Assembly: GCA_905182285.1 (NCBI GenBank)
Contig: CAJJAY010000010.1
Span: 1-41,894 of the forward strand
DNA: 41,894 bases
Source of the DNA: an uncultured Amylibacter sp.
Lineage (GTDB): Bacteria; Pseudomonadota; Alphaproteobacteria; Rhodobacterales; Rhodobacteraceae
Reading direction: 5' to 3'
This document shows positions 9,411 to 17,216 of this stretch, in pieces. The notes under the pieces are model-generated. The model saw only the letters and a list, made by a program, of their open reading frames with translations. It did not search any database and was not told the DNA's origin. The first letter of the stretch is position 1. Each line of letters starts with the position of its first letter. A program made the translations under genes and the position numbers.

Positions 9411-9593
9411 ATGCCCTGCCCAATGTGTAATAAAGTCCAAGATAAAAAATACCGACCATTTTGTTCAAAACGTTGTGCAGATTTAGATTTAGGAAAATGG
9501 CTCACAGAGGCATACACAATTCCTGCCGTTGAGACAGATGATGAAGATAGTATTCCCACAGATTTCTCATCTAATGAAAGTAATTTGCATTAG
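9411..9593 (+). CDS. yacG: YacG-like zinc-binding DNA gyrase inhibitor
   Basis: The 60-residue protein has four zinc-ligand cysteines: Cys3, Cys6, Cys18 and Cys22, in the pattern CPxC-X11-CSKRC, followed by ADLDLGKWL. This is the YacG family; the E. coli protein binds GyrB and inhibits gyrase. The acidic C-terminal tail (ETDDEDS) is also usual. It lies just upstream of tRNA-Phe. A GGAAGAG element sits before the ATG. Confidence 0.93.
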   Translation: MPCPMCNKVQDKKYRPFCSKRCADLDLGKWLTEAYTIPAVETDDEDSIPTDFSSNESNLH

Positions 9594-9607
9594 TATGAAA
9601 ATTCCTC

Positions 9608-9636
9608 TTGCACCATTGGATACATAATCCTAAAAC
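9608..9636 (+). promoter_or_regulatory. putative promoter for tRNA-Phe
   Basis: TTGCAC and TAAAAC are spaced by 17 bases, ending 39 bases before the tRNA-Phe 5' end. The spacing is ideal and the hexamers are partial matches to the sigma70 consensus. The same TAAAAC hexamer precedes tRNA-Thr. Confidence 0.38.
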
Positions 9637-9675
9637 GCCTCAACCCATAATGACGATTTGATCATTAGAACCCAT

Positions 9676-9750
9676 GCCCGGGTAGCTCAGGGGTAGAGCA
9701 GTGGACTGAAAATCCTCGTGTCGGTGGTTCAAATCCGCCCCCGGGCACCA
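9676..9750 (+). tRNA. tRNA-Phe (anticodon GAA)
   Basis: The 75-nt sequence, including encoded CCA, folds as a cloverleaf. GCCCGGG pairs with CCCGGGC in the acceptor stem, the D arm reads AGCTCAGGGGTAGAGC, the anticodon loop CTGAAAA gives GAA, and the T arm contains GTTCAAATC. The anticodon stem has one apparent U-U mismatch. It follows yacG. Confidence 0.96.
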
Positions 9751-9874
9751 TTTAATCGCTCCATATGAACAGTTTGATCTATAACCTTAACTGTTGTTAA
9801 CTAAATGTTTCAATATAATCACCAATCACCAACAATCATTTTGCTTATAATACCAGAGACAACTTTTAAACCTT

Positions 9875-9904
9875 TTGACACTTGCATGAATCGTTTGGTT
9901 ATGT
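9875..9904 (+). promoter_or_regulatory. putative promoter of the betaine transporter operon
   Basis: A perfect TTGACA at 9875-9880 is followed after 18 bases by TTATGT at 9899-9904, a weak -10. The region 9751-10032 otherwise contains no gene. The in-frame extension of the binding-protein ORF back to 9805 lacks a signal-peptide-like start and is taken as non-coding leader. Confidence 0.35.
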
Positions 9905-9947
9905 TCCTCTATGTATGTTCTTCTCAAGGTGTCGGAGTTCTGCTTTT

Positions 9948-9966
9948 TTGCATCGCAATAATGCAA
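9948..9966. repeat. inverted repeat in the transporter leader, possible operator
   Basis: TTGCAT and ATGCAA form perfect 6-base arms around the 7-base spacer CGCAATA. It lies downstream of the proposed promoter and 67 bases before the binding-protein start, a reasonable position for a repressor site. The short arms in AT-rich DNA make chance possible. Confidence 0.3.
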
Positions 9967-10032
9967 ACTGAACCGAGAGACATGAGCAATAAAAGCCACA
10001 AATTTGGCAAAAGATTAAACAGGGAGACTATT

Positions 10033-11001
10033 ATGAAAATCAAAATGTTAGCGGCAAGCGCCGTTGTGGCACTTTCATTTGGTGCGACATCTGCATCAGC
10101 TGATTGTGGCGAAGTATCTATTACTGAAATGGATTGGGCTTCATCAGCCGTTGTAACTGCAGTTGCAAACTTTTTAATGACACAAGGTTACGGATGTGAC
10201 GTGCAGATTGTACCATCTTCAACAGTGCCTGCACTTACATCATTGGCTGAAACTGGCAAACCAGATCTTCTAACTGAAGTTTGGGCAAACTCCACACCAT
10301 CTTATGAGCCACTTTTAGCAGAAGGCAAACTAGTTGAGTTAACCAATGTTCTTTCAGACGGTGGAGTTGAAGCTTGGTGGATCCCAGCTTACTTAGCAGA
10401 ATCTAACCCCGAACTAACTACATGGGACGGCATCATGGCGAACCCAGCTGCTGTCGGTGGTAAATTCCACGATTGTCCATCAGGTTGGGCTTGTGACATT
10501 ATTAATAACAATAATTTGAAAGCTGCAGGCGCTGAAGCCGGCGGCCTTGAGCGTTTCCAACACGGTTCTGGAGAAACTTTACAAACCTCCATTGCAGCTG
10601 CCTATGCAGACAAAGCGCCATGGTTTGGATACTACTGGGCACCAACTGCTGTTTTGGGCAAGTACCCAATGGTACGTGTGGAAGTTCCAGCTTATAATGC
10701 AGATGCGCATGCCTGTAACGGTGACGTAGATTGTTCAAATCCTGGTTTCTCGGCATATCCTGCAGCTAAAGTTGTAACTGCTGCTTCAGGCGCTTTTATG
10801 GACCGCGAACCTGAAGTTGCTGCATTGATGAAAAACGTTACTTTCACAAACGCTCAAATGGGCGACGTATTAGCTTGGCGATTAGACAATAACGCATCCT
10901 ACGACGAAGCGGCCGTTTACTTTTTGACTACATATAAAGATGTATGGGGCGGCTGGTTGAGCGACGCTGCAAAAGGTAAATTGGCAGCTATATTGAACTA
11001 A
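10033..11001 (+). CDS. proX: glycine betaine/choline-type ABC transporter substrate-binding protein
   Basis: This 322-residue periplasmic protein has a signal peptide of about 22 residues ending ATSASA before DCGEV. The mature part resembles ProX/OpuAC-type quaternary-ammonium binding proteins: SITEMDWASSAVVT, PDLLTEVWANS, a cysteine pair in HDCPSGWACD, and many tryptophans suited to caging a trimethylammonium group. I choose the ATG at 10033 because GGGAG lies just before it and the signal peptide starts there. A strong hairpin separates it from the permease gene. Substrate could be glycine betaine, proline betaine, choline or DMSP; sequence alone does not decide. Confidence 0.9.
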   Translation: MKIKMLAASAVVALSFGATSASADCGEVSITEMDWASSAVVTAVANFLMTQGYGCDVQIVPSSTVPALTSLAETGKPDLLTEVWANSTPSYEPLLAEGKLVELTNVLSDGGVEAWWIPAYLAESNPELTTWDGIMANPAAVGGKFHDCPSGWACDIINNNNLKAAGAEAGGLERFQHGSGETLQTSIAAAYADKAPWFGYYWAPTAVLGKYPMVRVEVPAYNADAHACNGDVDCSNPGFSAYPAAKVVTAASGAFMDREPEVAALMKNVTFTNAQMGDVLAWRLDNNASYDEAAVYFLTTYKDVWGGWLSDAAKGKLAAILN

Positions 11002-11015
11002 TCAAGATTAAGATT

Positions 11016-11048
11016 GCCCGCGGACTATTTATAGGCCGCGGGCCTTTT
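11016..11048 (+). terminator. intercistronic hairpin with T-run
   Basis: GCCCGCGG at 11016-11023 and CCGCGGGC at 11036-11043 form a perfect 8-bp GC stem around a 12-nt loop, followed by CTTTT. It sits between the binding-protein and permease genes. It looks like a partial rho-independent terminator or mRNA-stabilising hairpin that would favour high expression of the binding protein over the membrane parts. Confidence 0.75.
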
Positions 11049-11067
11049 GACTAAGGGGAGAGTATTT

Positions 11068-12099
11068 ATGGCCACTTACGATTGGCTCTTTAACATGTTT
11101 GGACTGCGTAATTGGTGCGATGCCGATGCAACAAAAGGTCCTATGTCTATGGCCCAACTCTTGGCCAAAACTGGCAATGCTGCTCCTGAAGCAAGCTTTA
11201 CGATTGCTTTTCCCTCTTTGGATGAATTGAACAAAGCCTGTGGCCAAATTGCTCAAACACGTGATGTGATTAAAGGGCTAGAAAACGGATTTCTTGCAAT
11301 TCGCCCTGCCCTTCGTACTGTTTTGGACCCAATCACTCAACCTCTCTCATGGATGCTGGATGCCACACTTTACTTATTTACAACAGCCCCTTGGTTTTTA
11401 ATCATGGCAGCAATATTAATTGCAGTTTGGTATGCTACCTATTCTATCTCTGTTGTATTATTTAACGCATTTTGCCTATCATTTTTTGCGTTTGTTGATC
11501 ATTTTGAACCCGCAATGCAAACCTTTGCGGTTATTTTAGTCTGTACGATAATATCTGCCTTACTCGGAGTACCAATTGGAATCGCAATGTCAAAATACAA
11601 CCGTTTGCAAAAGGCCATCATTCCAGTTTTGGATCTGCTACAAACCTTACCTACCTTTGTTTACTTGATCCCACTTATATTTTTGTTTCCCATAGGAGAG
11701 TCACGTCTTTACGGTATCGCCATTGTTCTTTACGCAATAGTTCCAGTTATACGCCTTACCGATCTTGGAGTACGCTTAGTTGATAAAGACGTAGTCGAAG
11801 CTGGTAATGCTTTTGGAATGAGCCCAGCACAAAAGCTGAATAAAGTTGAGCTACCTCTTGCTTTACCTAATATAATGGCAGGCCTCAACCAAACCATTAT
11901 GATGAGTCTTGCCATGGTTGTAATTGCTTCAATGGTAACTGCACCTGGCCTTGGAGTACTCGTATTACGTGGCATTCGAAATCTTGAGCTTGGTGTTGGA
12001 TTAATGGCTGGGGTTTGCATTGTTCTTTTGGCTGTAATGCTGGACCGCACCTCAAAAGCTGCCCTGTCGCGTATCGACCGAACCAAAAGTGAAATGTGA
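11068..12099 (+). CDS. proW: betaine-type ABC transporter permease
   Basis: The 343-residue protein has a soluble N-terminal region of about 100 residues, then hydrophobic segments from about residue 105 onward. The ABC permease domain includes LQTLPTFVYLIPLIFLF and an EAA-like loop (EAGNAFGMSPAQKLNKVELP near residue 255) that contacts the ATPase. This is the ProW/OpuAB family. AAGGGGAG precedes the ATG at 11068; the alternative in-frame TTG at 11047 overlaps the hairpin T-run and is unlikely. It is followed 11 bases later by the ATPase gene. Confidence 0.93.
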   Translation: MATYDWLFNMFGLRNWCDADATKGPMSMAQLLAKTGNAAPEASFTIAFPSLDELNKACGQIAQTRDVIKGLENGFLAIRPALRTVLDPITQPLSWMLDATLYLFTTAPWFLIMAAILIAVWYATYSISVVLFNAFCLSFFAFVDHFEPAMQTFAVILVCTIISALLGVPIGIAMSKYNRLQKAIIPVLDLLQTLPTFVYLIPLIFLFPIGESRLYGIAIVLYAIVPVIRLTDLGVRLVDKDVVEAGNAFGMSPAQKLNKVELPLALPNIMAGLNQTIMMSLAMVVIASMVTAPGLGVLVLRGIRNLELGVGLMAGVCIVLLAVMLDRTSKAALSRIDRTKSEM

Positions 12100-12110
12100 A
12101 GGTTAAAATA

Positions 12111-13157
12111 ATGACACCAAAAGTAAGTCTCCGCGGACTCTATAAAATTTTCGGTTCTAACGACCAATCAGTGCTTCATCACGCAAAAGCAGGGATGAGC
12201 AAAGAAACCCTATTACTCTCCCACCAGCATGTCATGGGCCTGAAGGATATCAATGTAGAGATGCAGGCAGGTGAAATCACAGTTGTAATGGGGCTATCTG
12301 GCTCAGGAAAATCAACACTGATCAGGCACTTAAACCGCTTGATTGAACCTACTGATGGGGAAATTTTAGTAGATGGAGTGGACATCATGAAGCTGTCTAC
12401 ACTTGAATTGCGACAAATGCGTCAAAACAAAATGTCGATGGTCTTTCAGAAATTTGCTCTTTTACCCCATCGCACAGTTTTGCAAAATGCAGCTATGGCT
12501 CTCAACATTCAAGGTGCTACAACATCCGATCAAGAAGACGAGGCTCAAAAATGGCTAGATCGTGTAGGTCTTGGTGGGTTTGAAAACCATTATCCATCAC
12601 AGTTATCTGGCGGAATGCAGCAACGCGTTGGCATTGCTCGAGCATTGACGTCAAACTCAGACATTATGCTTATGGATGAGGCTTTCTCGGCACTTGATCC
12701 ATTGATCCGTACTGATATGCAGGATTTACTATTAGAGCTGCAAATAGAACTAAAAAAGACAATTGTATTTATTACTCATGATCTTGATGAAGCCTTAAAG
12801 TTGGCAGACCACTTGGTGATTTTAAAAGATGGAGCCGTGATACAACAGGGCGAACCTCAAAGTATTTTAATGGCACCAAGTGATCCCTACATTGAAGATT
12901 TTGTATCAGATATCAACCGCGCCAGAGTATTACGAATTCGCTCCGTGATGCAAAACATTACAGAGGGTAAATTTTCTGGAGACGTGAATGCCAACGACAA
13001 CCTTGAAAGCCTGATTGCAACTTCTGGCGGTGACACATCTTTGAGATATCGCGTAATGGAAAATGGTAAACCTGTTGGTGAACTTGACATGCGTGAGCTT
13101 GTCAAAGCTTTGGTACCACGAATATCAAGCTCTGAAACTGGTACGCGCTACCACTGA
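12111..13157 (+). CDS. proV: betaine-type ABC transporter ATP-binding protein
   Basis: This 348-residue ATPase energises the transporter. It has Walker A GLSGSGKST (about residue 60), the Q-loop FQKFALLPHRTV, signature LSGGMQQRVGIARAL, Walker B IMLMDEAFSALD and the switch histidine in VFITHD. The extended C-terminus is typical of the ProV/OpuAA family, but I see no clear pair of CBS domains. I use the ATG at 12111 preceded by GAAGG; an in-frame GTG at 12096 overlaps the permease stop. Its stop TGA directly abuts the stop of the convergent unknown gene. Confidence 0.93.
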   Translation: MTPKVSLRGLYKIFGSNDQSVLHHAKAGMSKETLLLSHQHVMGLKDINVEMQAGEITVVMGLSGSGKSTLIRHLNRLIEPTDGEILVDGVDIMKLSTLELRQMRQNKMSMVFQKFALLPHRTVLQNAAMALNIQGATTSDQEDEAQKWLDRVGLGGFENHYPSQLSGGMQQRVGIARALTSNSDIMLMDEAFSALDPLIRTDMQDLLLELQIELKKTIVFITHDLDEALKLADHLVILKDGAVIQQGEPQSILMAPSDPYIEDFVSDINRARVLRIRSVMQNITEGKFSGDVNANDNLESLIATSGGDTSLRYRVMENGKPVGELDMRELVKALVPRISSSETGTRYH

Positions 13158-13637
13158 TCAATGACACATACCCCTTGGATTATGTGTTGATATTATTGGT
13201 ATAGGGAATCTATCCAACATCAATCTGAGTCCGAGACCAATATGCTCAGCGTAGTTTACAATCTCTTTCGCCAAATCGCCAGAAACTAAATTATATGCCA
13301 AAAGTTCAGCATCTTTTACATTACCAATAGCAGCAAAAGATATTATGTTAGCTACAGCACTTTCATCACCACCAAAACATTTACAATTCAATTCATGGTG
13401 CATGATTTTCCTGCGCGATTGTGTTGCAAGCTTTAAATAAAACTCTTCAAACTGGTTACTATAATAAAGACCATGATCTTCGCCAAAAGCTAATAAAAAA
13501 TCTTTTTTAAGTGCTTCTCTTGTCTCTTTTGAACTTGCCATCATTCGGAAATATACAATTACAGACATCTCCAAAAGTGGTAGCTCATCCATCTGCCCAA
13601 CTGGAGCACCGCCCCTAAATTCTTGATGTATAGTCAT
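13158..13637 (-). CDS. hypothetical protein, 159 residues
   Basis: I do not recognise a named domain. The protein is soluble, mostly helical in appearance, and starts MTIHQEFRGGAPVGQMDELP. A central block around residues 65-95 reads ATQSRRKIMHHELNCKCFGG, with a Cys-x-Cys and nearby histidines that could bind metal, followed by GDESAVANIISFAA. A GGTGG element precedes the ATG. I have a vague memory of similar unannotated proteins in Rhodobacteraceae. It is convergent with and abuts the transporter ATPase, so it is transcribed separately. Confidence 0.7.
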   Translation of the reverse strand: MTIHQEFRGGAPVGQMDELPLLEMSVIVYFRMMASSKETREALKKDFLLAFGEDHGLYYSNQFEEFYLKLATQSRRKIMHHELNCKCFGGDESAVANIISFAAIGNVKDAELLAYNLVSGDLAKEIVNYAEHIGLGLRLMLDRFPIPIISTHNPRGMCH

Positions 13638-13788
13638 AATTCCACCCCATTAATAATAGTTTCGTGTTGACCAATCAATACCTTACTAATTTAGTCAACT
13701 ATTTATAAATCTACTATTTATCTGAGCTTGTCAACACACTTGAACATTTCCAATAATAAAAAATACATTTAATTAAAAAAATAAATTT

Positions 13789-13902
13789 TTAATTCAAAAT
13801 TTTGTCTGAAAGCAAATCAACAAATTTTCGCACCTTTAAAGGTAGAAACTGTTTATCCGAGTAAATAATGTTATTAAAACTTGGAAGCATGAGATAGCAA
13901 AT
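13789..13902 (-). pseudogene. LysR-type regulator C-terminal remnant
   Basis: On the minus strand this stretch reads in one frame as a 36-residue tail including YLMLPSFNNIIYSDKQF and LPLKVRKFVDLLSDKILN, then a stop. The pattern Y-x4-LPxKVRxFxDxL is the characteristic C-terminus of LysR regulators' effector domain. The frame is closed by a stop just upstream (around 13903-13908) and no rest of the gene exists before the SDR gene at 13950. So this appears to be a decayed or deleted regulator. An AT-only inverted repeat (AATTAAAAA/TTTTTAATT, 13771-13794) overlaps its end. The rest of the 13638-13949 gap shows nothing else. Confidence 0.5.
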
Positions 13903-13949
13903 TTAAGTGAAGTAAAATTTGCAAGATTAATCCGCTAATATTATAGCAA

Positions 13950-14657
13950 TCAACTAATTAACCAACCACCATCAACATCTACTGTCGTTCCAGTTACAAA
14001 CTTATTTTTAACCACAAACATAATACCTTCTGCCACTTCATCTGCTGTTCCAGCTCTCGGTATTAGATTATCTTTTGTCATATTCTCGTATAATTTTTCT
14101 CTATCAGGCCCTTTAAGGGTAACCATTGGGGTATTTATTGTTCCAGGTGATACAATATTAATTCTTATCCTAGGAGAAACTTCTTTTGCCACTGCTCGGG
14201 CCATTGCCTCTACTGCGCCACCAACAGATGAAAGTGCTATTTGTCCAAATTTACAATTTCTTCCTGGTGAACCCGATACAAGAGTAATTGAACCCCCATC
14301 AGTTAAATGCTTTGAACCATGGCGAACAACGTTTGCATATCCCCACAATTTATCAAAAGATCCTTTAAAACCATCCATATCCATTTCTAAAAATGGACCA
14401 ATTGCTCGTTTTCCACCAGTAGCTGAACTTATTAAAATATCAAAAGGAGCAAGCTTTTCTAAAAGTATCTCTACACCCACTTCATCTCTCACATCACAAG
14501 CTACAAATTTAACCCCATTTGGTAATTCTGATTTTTTTTCAGATGATCGACCTATAGCAACAACCTCTGCTCCAGCTTTTTCCAACATCTTAACACTTGC
14601 TAGACCAATCCCAGATGTGCCACCAAATACTATTGCTTTTTTATTCATAAAATCCAT
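13950..14657 (-). CDS. SDR-fold protein lacking the usual catalytic Tyr and Lys
   Basis: The 235-residue protein has the short-chain dehydrogenase Rossmann fold: the cofactor loop GGTSGIG at about residues 12-18, CDVRDE, and the C-terminal VSPGTINTPM and VDGGWLIS. The active-site serine region is present (SGSPG), but the usual YxxxK reads LSSVG, so Tyr and Lys are missing. It may bind NAD(P) without classic reductase chemistry, or use altered residues. It ends the long minus-strand island and is separated from the RraA-like gene by 33 bases. AAGGAT precedes the start. Confidence 0.85.
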   Translation of the reverse strand: MDFMNKKAIVFGGTSGIGLASVKMLEKAGAEVVAIGRSSEKKSELPNGVKFVACDVRDEVGVEILLEKLAPFDILISSATGGKRAIGPFLEMDMDGFKGSFDKLWGYANVVRHGSKHLTDGGSITLVSGSPGRNCKFGQIALSSVGGAVEAMARAVAKEVSPRIRINIVSPGTINTPMVTLKGPDREKLYENMTKDNLIPRAGTADEVAEGIMFVVKNKFVTGTTVDVDGGWLIS

Positions 14658-14690
14658 CTGAAGTATCCTTTTAAGTTACTATCAATTTTC

Positions 14691-15383
14691 TCACGTTCGA
14701 GCTTTCTCAAAATCATTCCAAGCAGCTTCAAATGCATTGAAATCAAAACCTTTTTTACGTGCTGGATCCAATACCAATTTTTCTGTTTCCTGCATTTTCA
14801 AAATAGAAGCTTCTAAACCGTCTATGACGTCAATAGGAACTACAACTGCACCATGTCTATCAGCATGTACTAAATCACCCGATTTAATATTCAACCCAAA
14901 AACATTTATTGGCTGGTTAACACTGCGAACATGCACAAACCCATGGCTTGGGCCTATACTTCCAGCAACAACAGGGAAGTCTTCTGCCATATCACCTAGA
15001 TCTCTCATTACGCCATTAGTAAGCGCACCTGACATACCGAAACCTTTATGGATAGTTGTATTTACTTCGCCCCAAAAGGCTCCAATGCAATTTGGATAAT
15101 CCAGATCTTCAACAACTGCAATTGACGGTTTAACACTTTCTGACATTGCTCTGTAATAGCTCATACGACGCTCTCTAATTACAGAAACTGCTTCTGTAGG
15201 TGGTTCAATTGCTGCTATTTGAGCAGTAATAGCATAGCCAACAATGACACCTTTTTCATCAGAGGCAAGCATAGTACCCCTCGTGAAGTCATTAAAACCT
15301 CGCTTACCTTGGGCAACCTCTATTGCATTACAAACTGTTGGAGTATCCACAGATTGTAATAAATTTAAAAGTGATATTTTCAT
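14691..15383 (-). CDS. RraA-like / HMG aldolase family protein
   Basis: This 230-residue protein belongs to the RraA-like superfamily, whose members include 4-hydroxy-4-methyl-2-oxoglutarate/oxaloacetate-type aldolases and the RNase E regulator RraA. It shows VDTPTVCNAIE at the N-terminus, GAFWGEVNTTIHKGFGMSGALTNGVMRDL around residues 100-130, and GDLVHADRHGAVVVP near residue 180, where the Arg-Asp metal and substrate residues lie. In a catabolic context an aldolase or decarboxylase role is more likely than RraA function. The ATG at 15383 overlaps the hydrolase stop (ATGA) and has GGAGG four bases upstream; the longer start at 15398 is not needed. Confidence 0.85.
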   Translation of the reverse strand: MKISLLNLLQSVDTPTVCNAIEVAQGKRGFNDFTRGTMLASDEKGVIVGYAITAQIAAIEPPTEAVSVIRERRMSYYRAMSESVKPSIAVVEDLDYPNCIGAFWGEVNTTIHKGFGMSGALTNGVMRDLGDMAEDFPVVAGSIGPSHGFVHVRSVNQPINVFGLNIKSGDLVHADRHGAVVVPIDVIDGLEASILKMQETEKLVLDPARKKGFDFNAFEAAWNDFEKART

Positions 15384-16075
15384 GTATCCTCCAGCCAACT
15401 AGCAAGCGCTATAGTTGTAATTTTAGGTTGTTCCAATGTTGGAAGATGGCCTGCATCTTCTATAATTTTTAATTTACTATTTTCTAAAAGAGTATGCATT
15501 AATTCATGACGCTCTAGTGGGCATAAAACATCATGCCTACCACAAAGTACTAAAGCTGGGCCTTTGTATGATCGTAATGTATTTTTTTGGTCAACCCGCT
15601 CTCGAAGCGCAATGGATTGACGGATAAATACATCGGGGCCAATATCAAGCGCCATATCCATGCAAAGCTTTAATATCTCAGTTTTTCTAACTCCATCAAA
15701 AAGGTAATTAGGCTTCATTTCATCACGAATAATTTCTTTGAGGTGCCCTTTTTTAATTGCATCTATTTGCGGCTGCCGCTGTTTTGCTACTTCAGGCAAC
15801 TCAGCCAGTGGATTTGTGTCAAGCAATGCTAACCGCTCTACCCTTTCTGGGGCTTGAGATAAAATTTCCATTGCTACTATCCCACCCATTGAAAGGCCTG
15901 CTAATGCAAAAACTGGTGGTGTATTATTTAAAATAACAGAGGCCAATTCGGAAATTGATTCATAATCAGAAATTTGTGAAAAATGCACTTCTCTTTGCTT
16001 GGATAACTCTTTTATTTGAGGGGCAAAAAGGCGTTCATCACACATCATTCCGGGAAGAAAAACAAGCGGTGTCAT
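15380..16075 (-). CDS. alpha/beta hydrolase
   Basis: The 231-residue protein has the alpha/beta hydrolase core without a cap of notable size. The nucleophile elbow is GLSMGG (Ser near residue 62), the acid is in GRHDVLCP and the catalytic histidine in AGHLPTLEQP near the C-terminus. It resembles enol-lactonase and esterase-type members. It would cleave an ester or lactone intermediate, or a C-C bond, of the pathway encoded by this island. It overlaps both neighbours by ATGA (MetE-like gene before, RraA-like gene after), so these three are translationally coupled. Confidence 0.88.
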   Translation of the reverse strand: MTPLVFLPGMMCDERLFAPQIKELSKQREVHFSQISDYESISELASVILNNTPPVFALAGLSMGGIVAMEILSQAPERVERLALLDTNPLAELPEVAKQRQPQIDAIKKGHLKEIIRDEMKPNYLFDGVRKTEILKLCMDMALDIGPDVFIRQSIALRERVDQKNTLRSYKGPALVLCGRHDVLCPLERHELMHTLLENSKLKIIEDAGHLPTLEQPKITTIALASWLEDT

Positions 16076-17196
16076 GAGGCTAAGGCAGCACCTTCAGATA
16101 GAGATTTGAGCTTCGCATAGGCAATTTGTGGGTCAACAGCTCCAAAACCAGCAAAAGTACCAAACCCACAGTCTGATCCTGCAATAACTCTGTCTTTTCC
16201 TACGATATCAGTAAAACGATCAATTCGCTGCGCAACAAGTTCTGGATGTTCAATGAAATTAGTTGTCGTATCAACTACGCCAGGGACTAATATCTTATTA
16301 TCAGGAATCTCAGACTTTCTATCTCTGAATACTGTCCATTCATGCGCATGTCTTGGGTTGGAGGTTTCAAATAATAAATATCCTGCATTTGCAGACATCA
16401 AAGTAGAAAACATTTTATCCATAGGAATATCACAACAATGAGGGCCTTCATAATTCCCCCAACAAATATGAATTCTAACTTTTTCTTCTGGCACATCCTT
16501 TAAAGCATAATTTAATGCTTCAACATGTGAAGCCGCAACTTTAAGAAATTCATCATCGCTTAAATCATTAAAAAGCATATGCCTTGAGAGAGCTAAATCG
16601 GGACAATCTAATTGCAGATCCAAGCCAGATGCGACAATTGTTTCATATTCTGCTTTCATGGCCTCCGCTAAAGCAGATAAGTATTCTTCCCGTGTTTTAT
16701 AAAAATCATTCTGTAAAAATAACGAGATTACTCCTGGAGAGGCTGCATTCATGAAACCTCTTGTTTTTCCATTAGCAGACATTGCAGCCTTTAAATTGCT
16801 AATATCTTTTTGTAATTCCCCTTGTCCCTTTGAAGAAACTGGCCCTGTACACATTGGTCTAGCATATTGAGGCGTACCTCCGTCATTCGCAAGGCGTTCC
16901 AAAAAAGTAGGGAACATCTTAAGGTCAGCAGGTGCATTTCGGGGGCTATCTCCAGAAAAACCTGTATAACGATCCTTTACATATGTTGCATAAGAAATTT
17001 TTGAAGTTTCACCATCACTAACTATATCAATTCCAGACTCTGTTTGTTTTTTAACGGTCTCATTAACAGCTTTTGTCATTGTTTTATCAAATAATGATTC
17101 ATCGTAAGAAACACCATTTTCGCGGGCAAATATAAAGTCAACAACCTCTTGAGATCTCGGAAGACTGCCAACGTGCGAAGTAAGAATTTTTGTCAT
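16072..17196 (-). CDS. MetE-core (cobalamin-independent methionine synthase II family) protein
   Basis: This 374-residue protein matches the catalytic C-terminal half of MetE without the N-terminal folate domain duplication. Candidate zinc ligands are His243 and Cys245 in RIHICWGNYEG, Glu277 in LLFETSN and Cys343 in AGSDCGFGTF. It starts ILTSHVGSLPRS. Family members include core methionine synthases and epoxyalkane:coenzyme M transferase, which activate a thiol with zinc. It may move a methyl or alkyl group between the pathway substrate and a thiol or folate. Context within a catabolic operon, not methionine genes, argues against housekeeping methionine synthesis. It overlaps the downstream hydrolase gene by 4 bases. 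Confidence 0.85.
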   Translation of the reverse strand: MTKILTSHVGSLPRSQEVVDFIFARENGVSYDESLFDKTMTKAVNETVKKQTESGIDIVSDGETSKISYATYVKDRYTGFSGDSPRNAPADLKMFPTFLERLANDGGTPQYARPMCTGPVSSKGQGELQKDISNLKAAMSANGKTRGFMNAASPGVISLFLQNDFYKTREEYLSALAEAMKAEYETIVASGLDLQLDCPDLALSRHMLFNDLSDDEFLKVAASHVEALNYALKDVPEEKVRIHICWGNYEGPHCCDIPMDKMFSTLMSANAGYLLFETSNPRHAHEWTVFRDRKSEIPDNKILVPGVVDTTTNFIEHPELVAQRIDRFTDIVGKDRVIAGSDCGFGTFAGFGAVDPQIAYAKLKSLSEGAALAS

Positions 17197-17216
17197 AATT
17201 TTTCTCTCAAATAATG

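Noticed and set aside
9805-10032. In-frame extension upstream of the betaine binding protein.
   Set aside because: It would put 76 unlike residues before an obvious signal peptide that has its own Shine-Dalgarno.
13728-13738. The 11-mer TTGTCAACACA, repeated at 33830-33840, both upstream of minus-strand genes.
   Set aside because: It contains TTGACA on the minus strand, but no good -10 follows at either place. Two copies of an 11-mer in 42 kb is weak evidence for a regulon.
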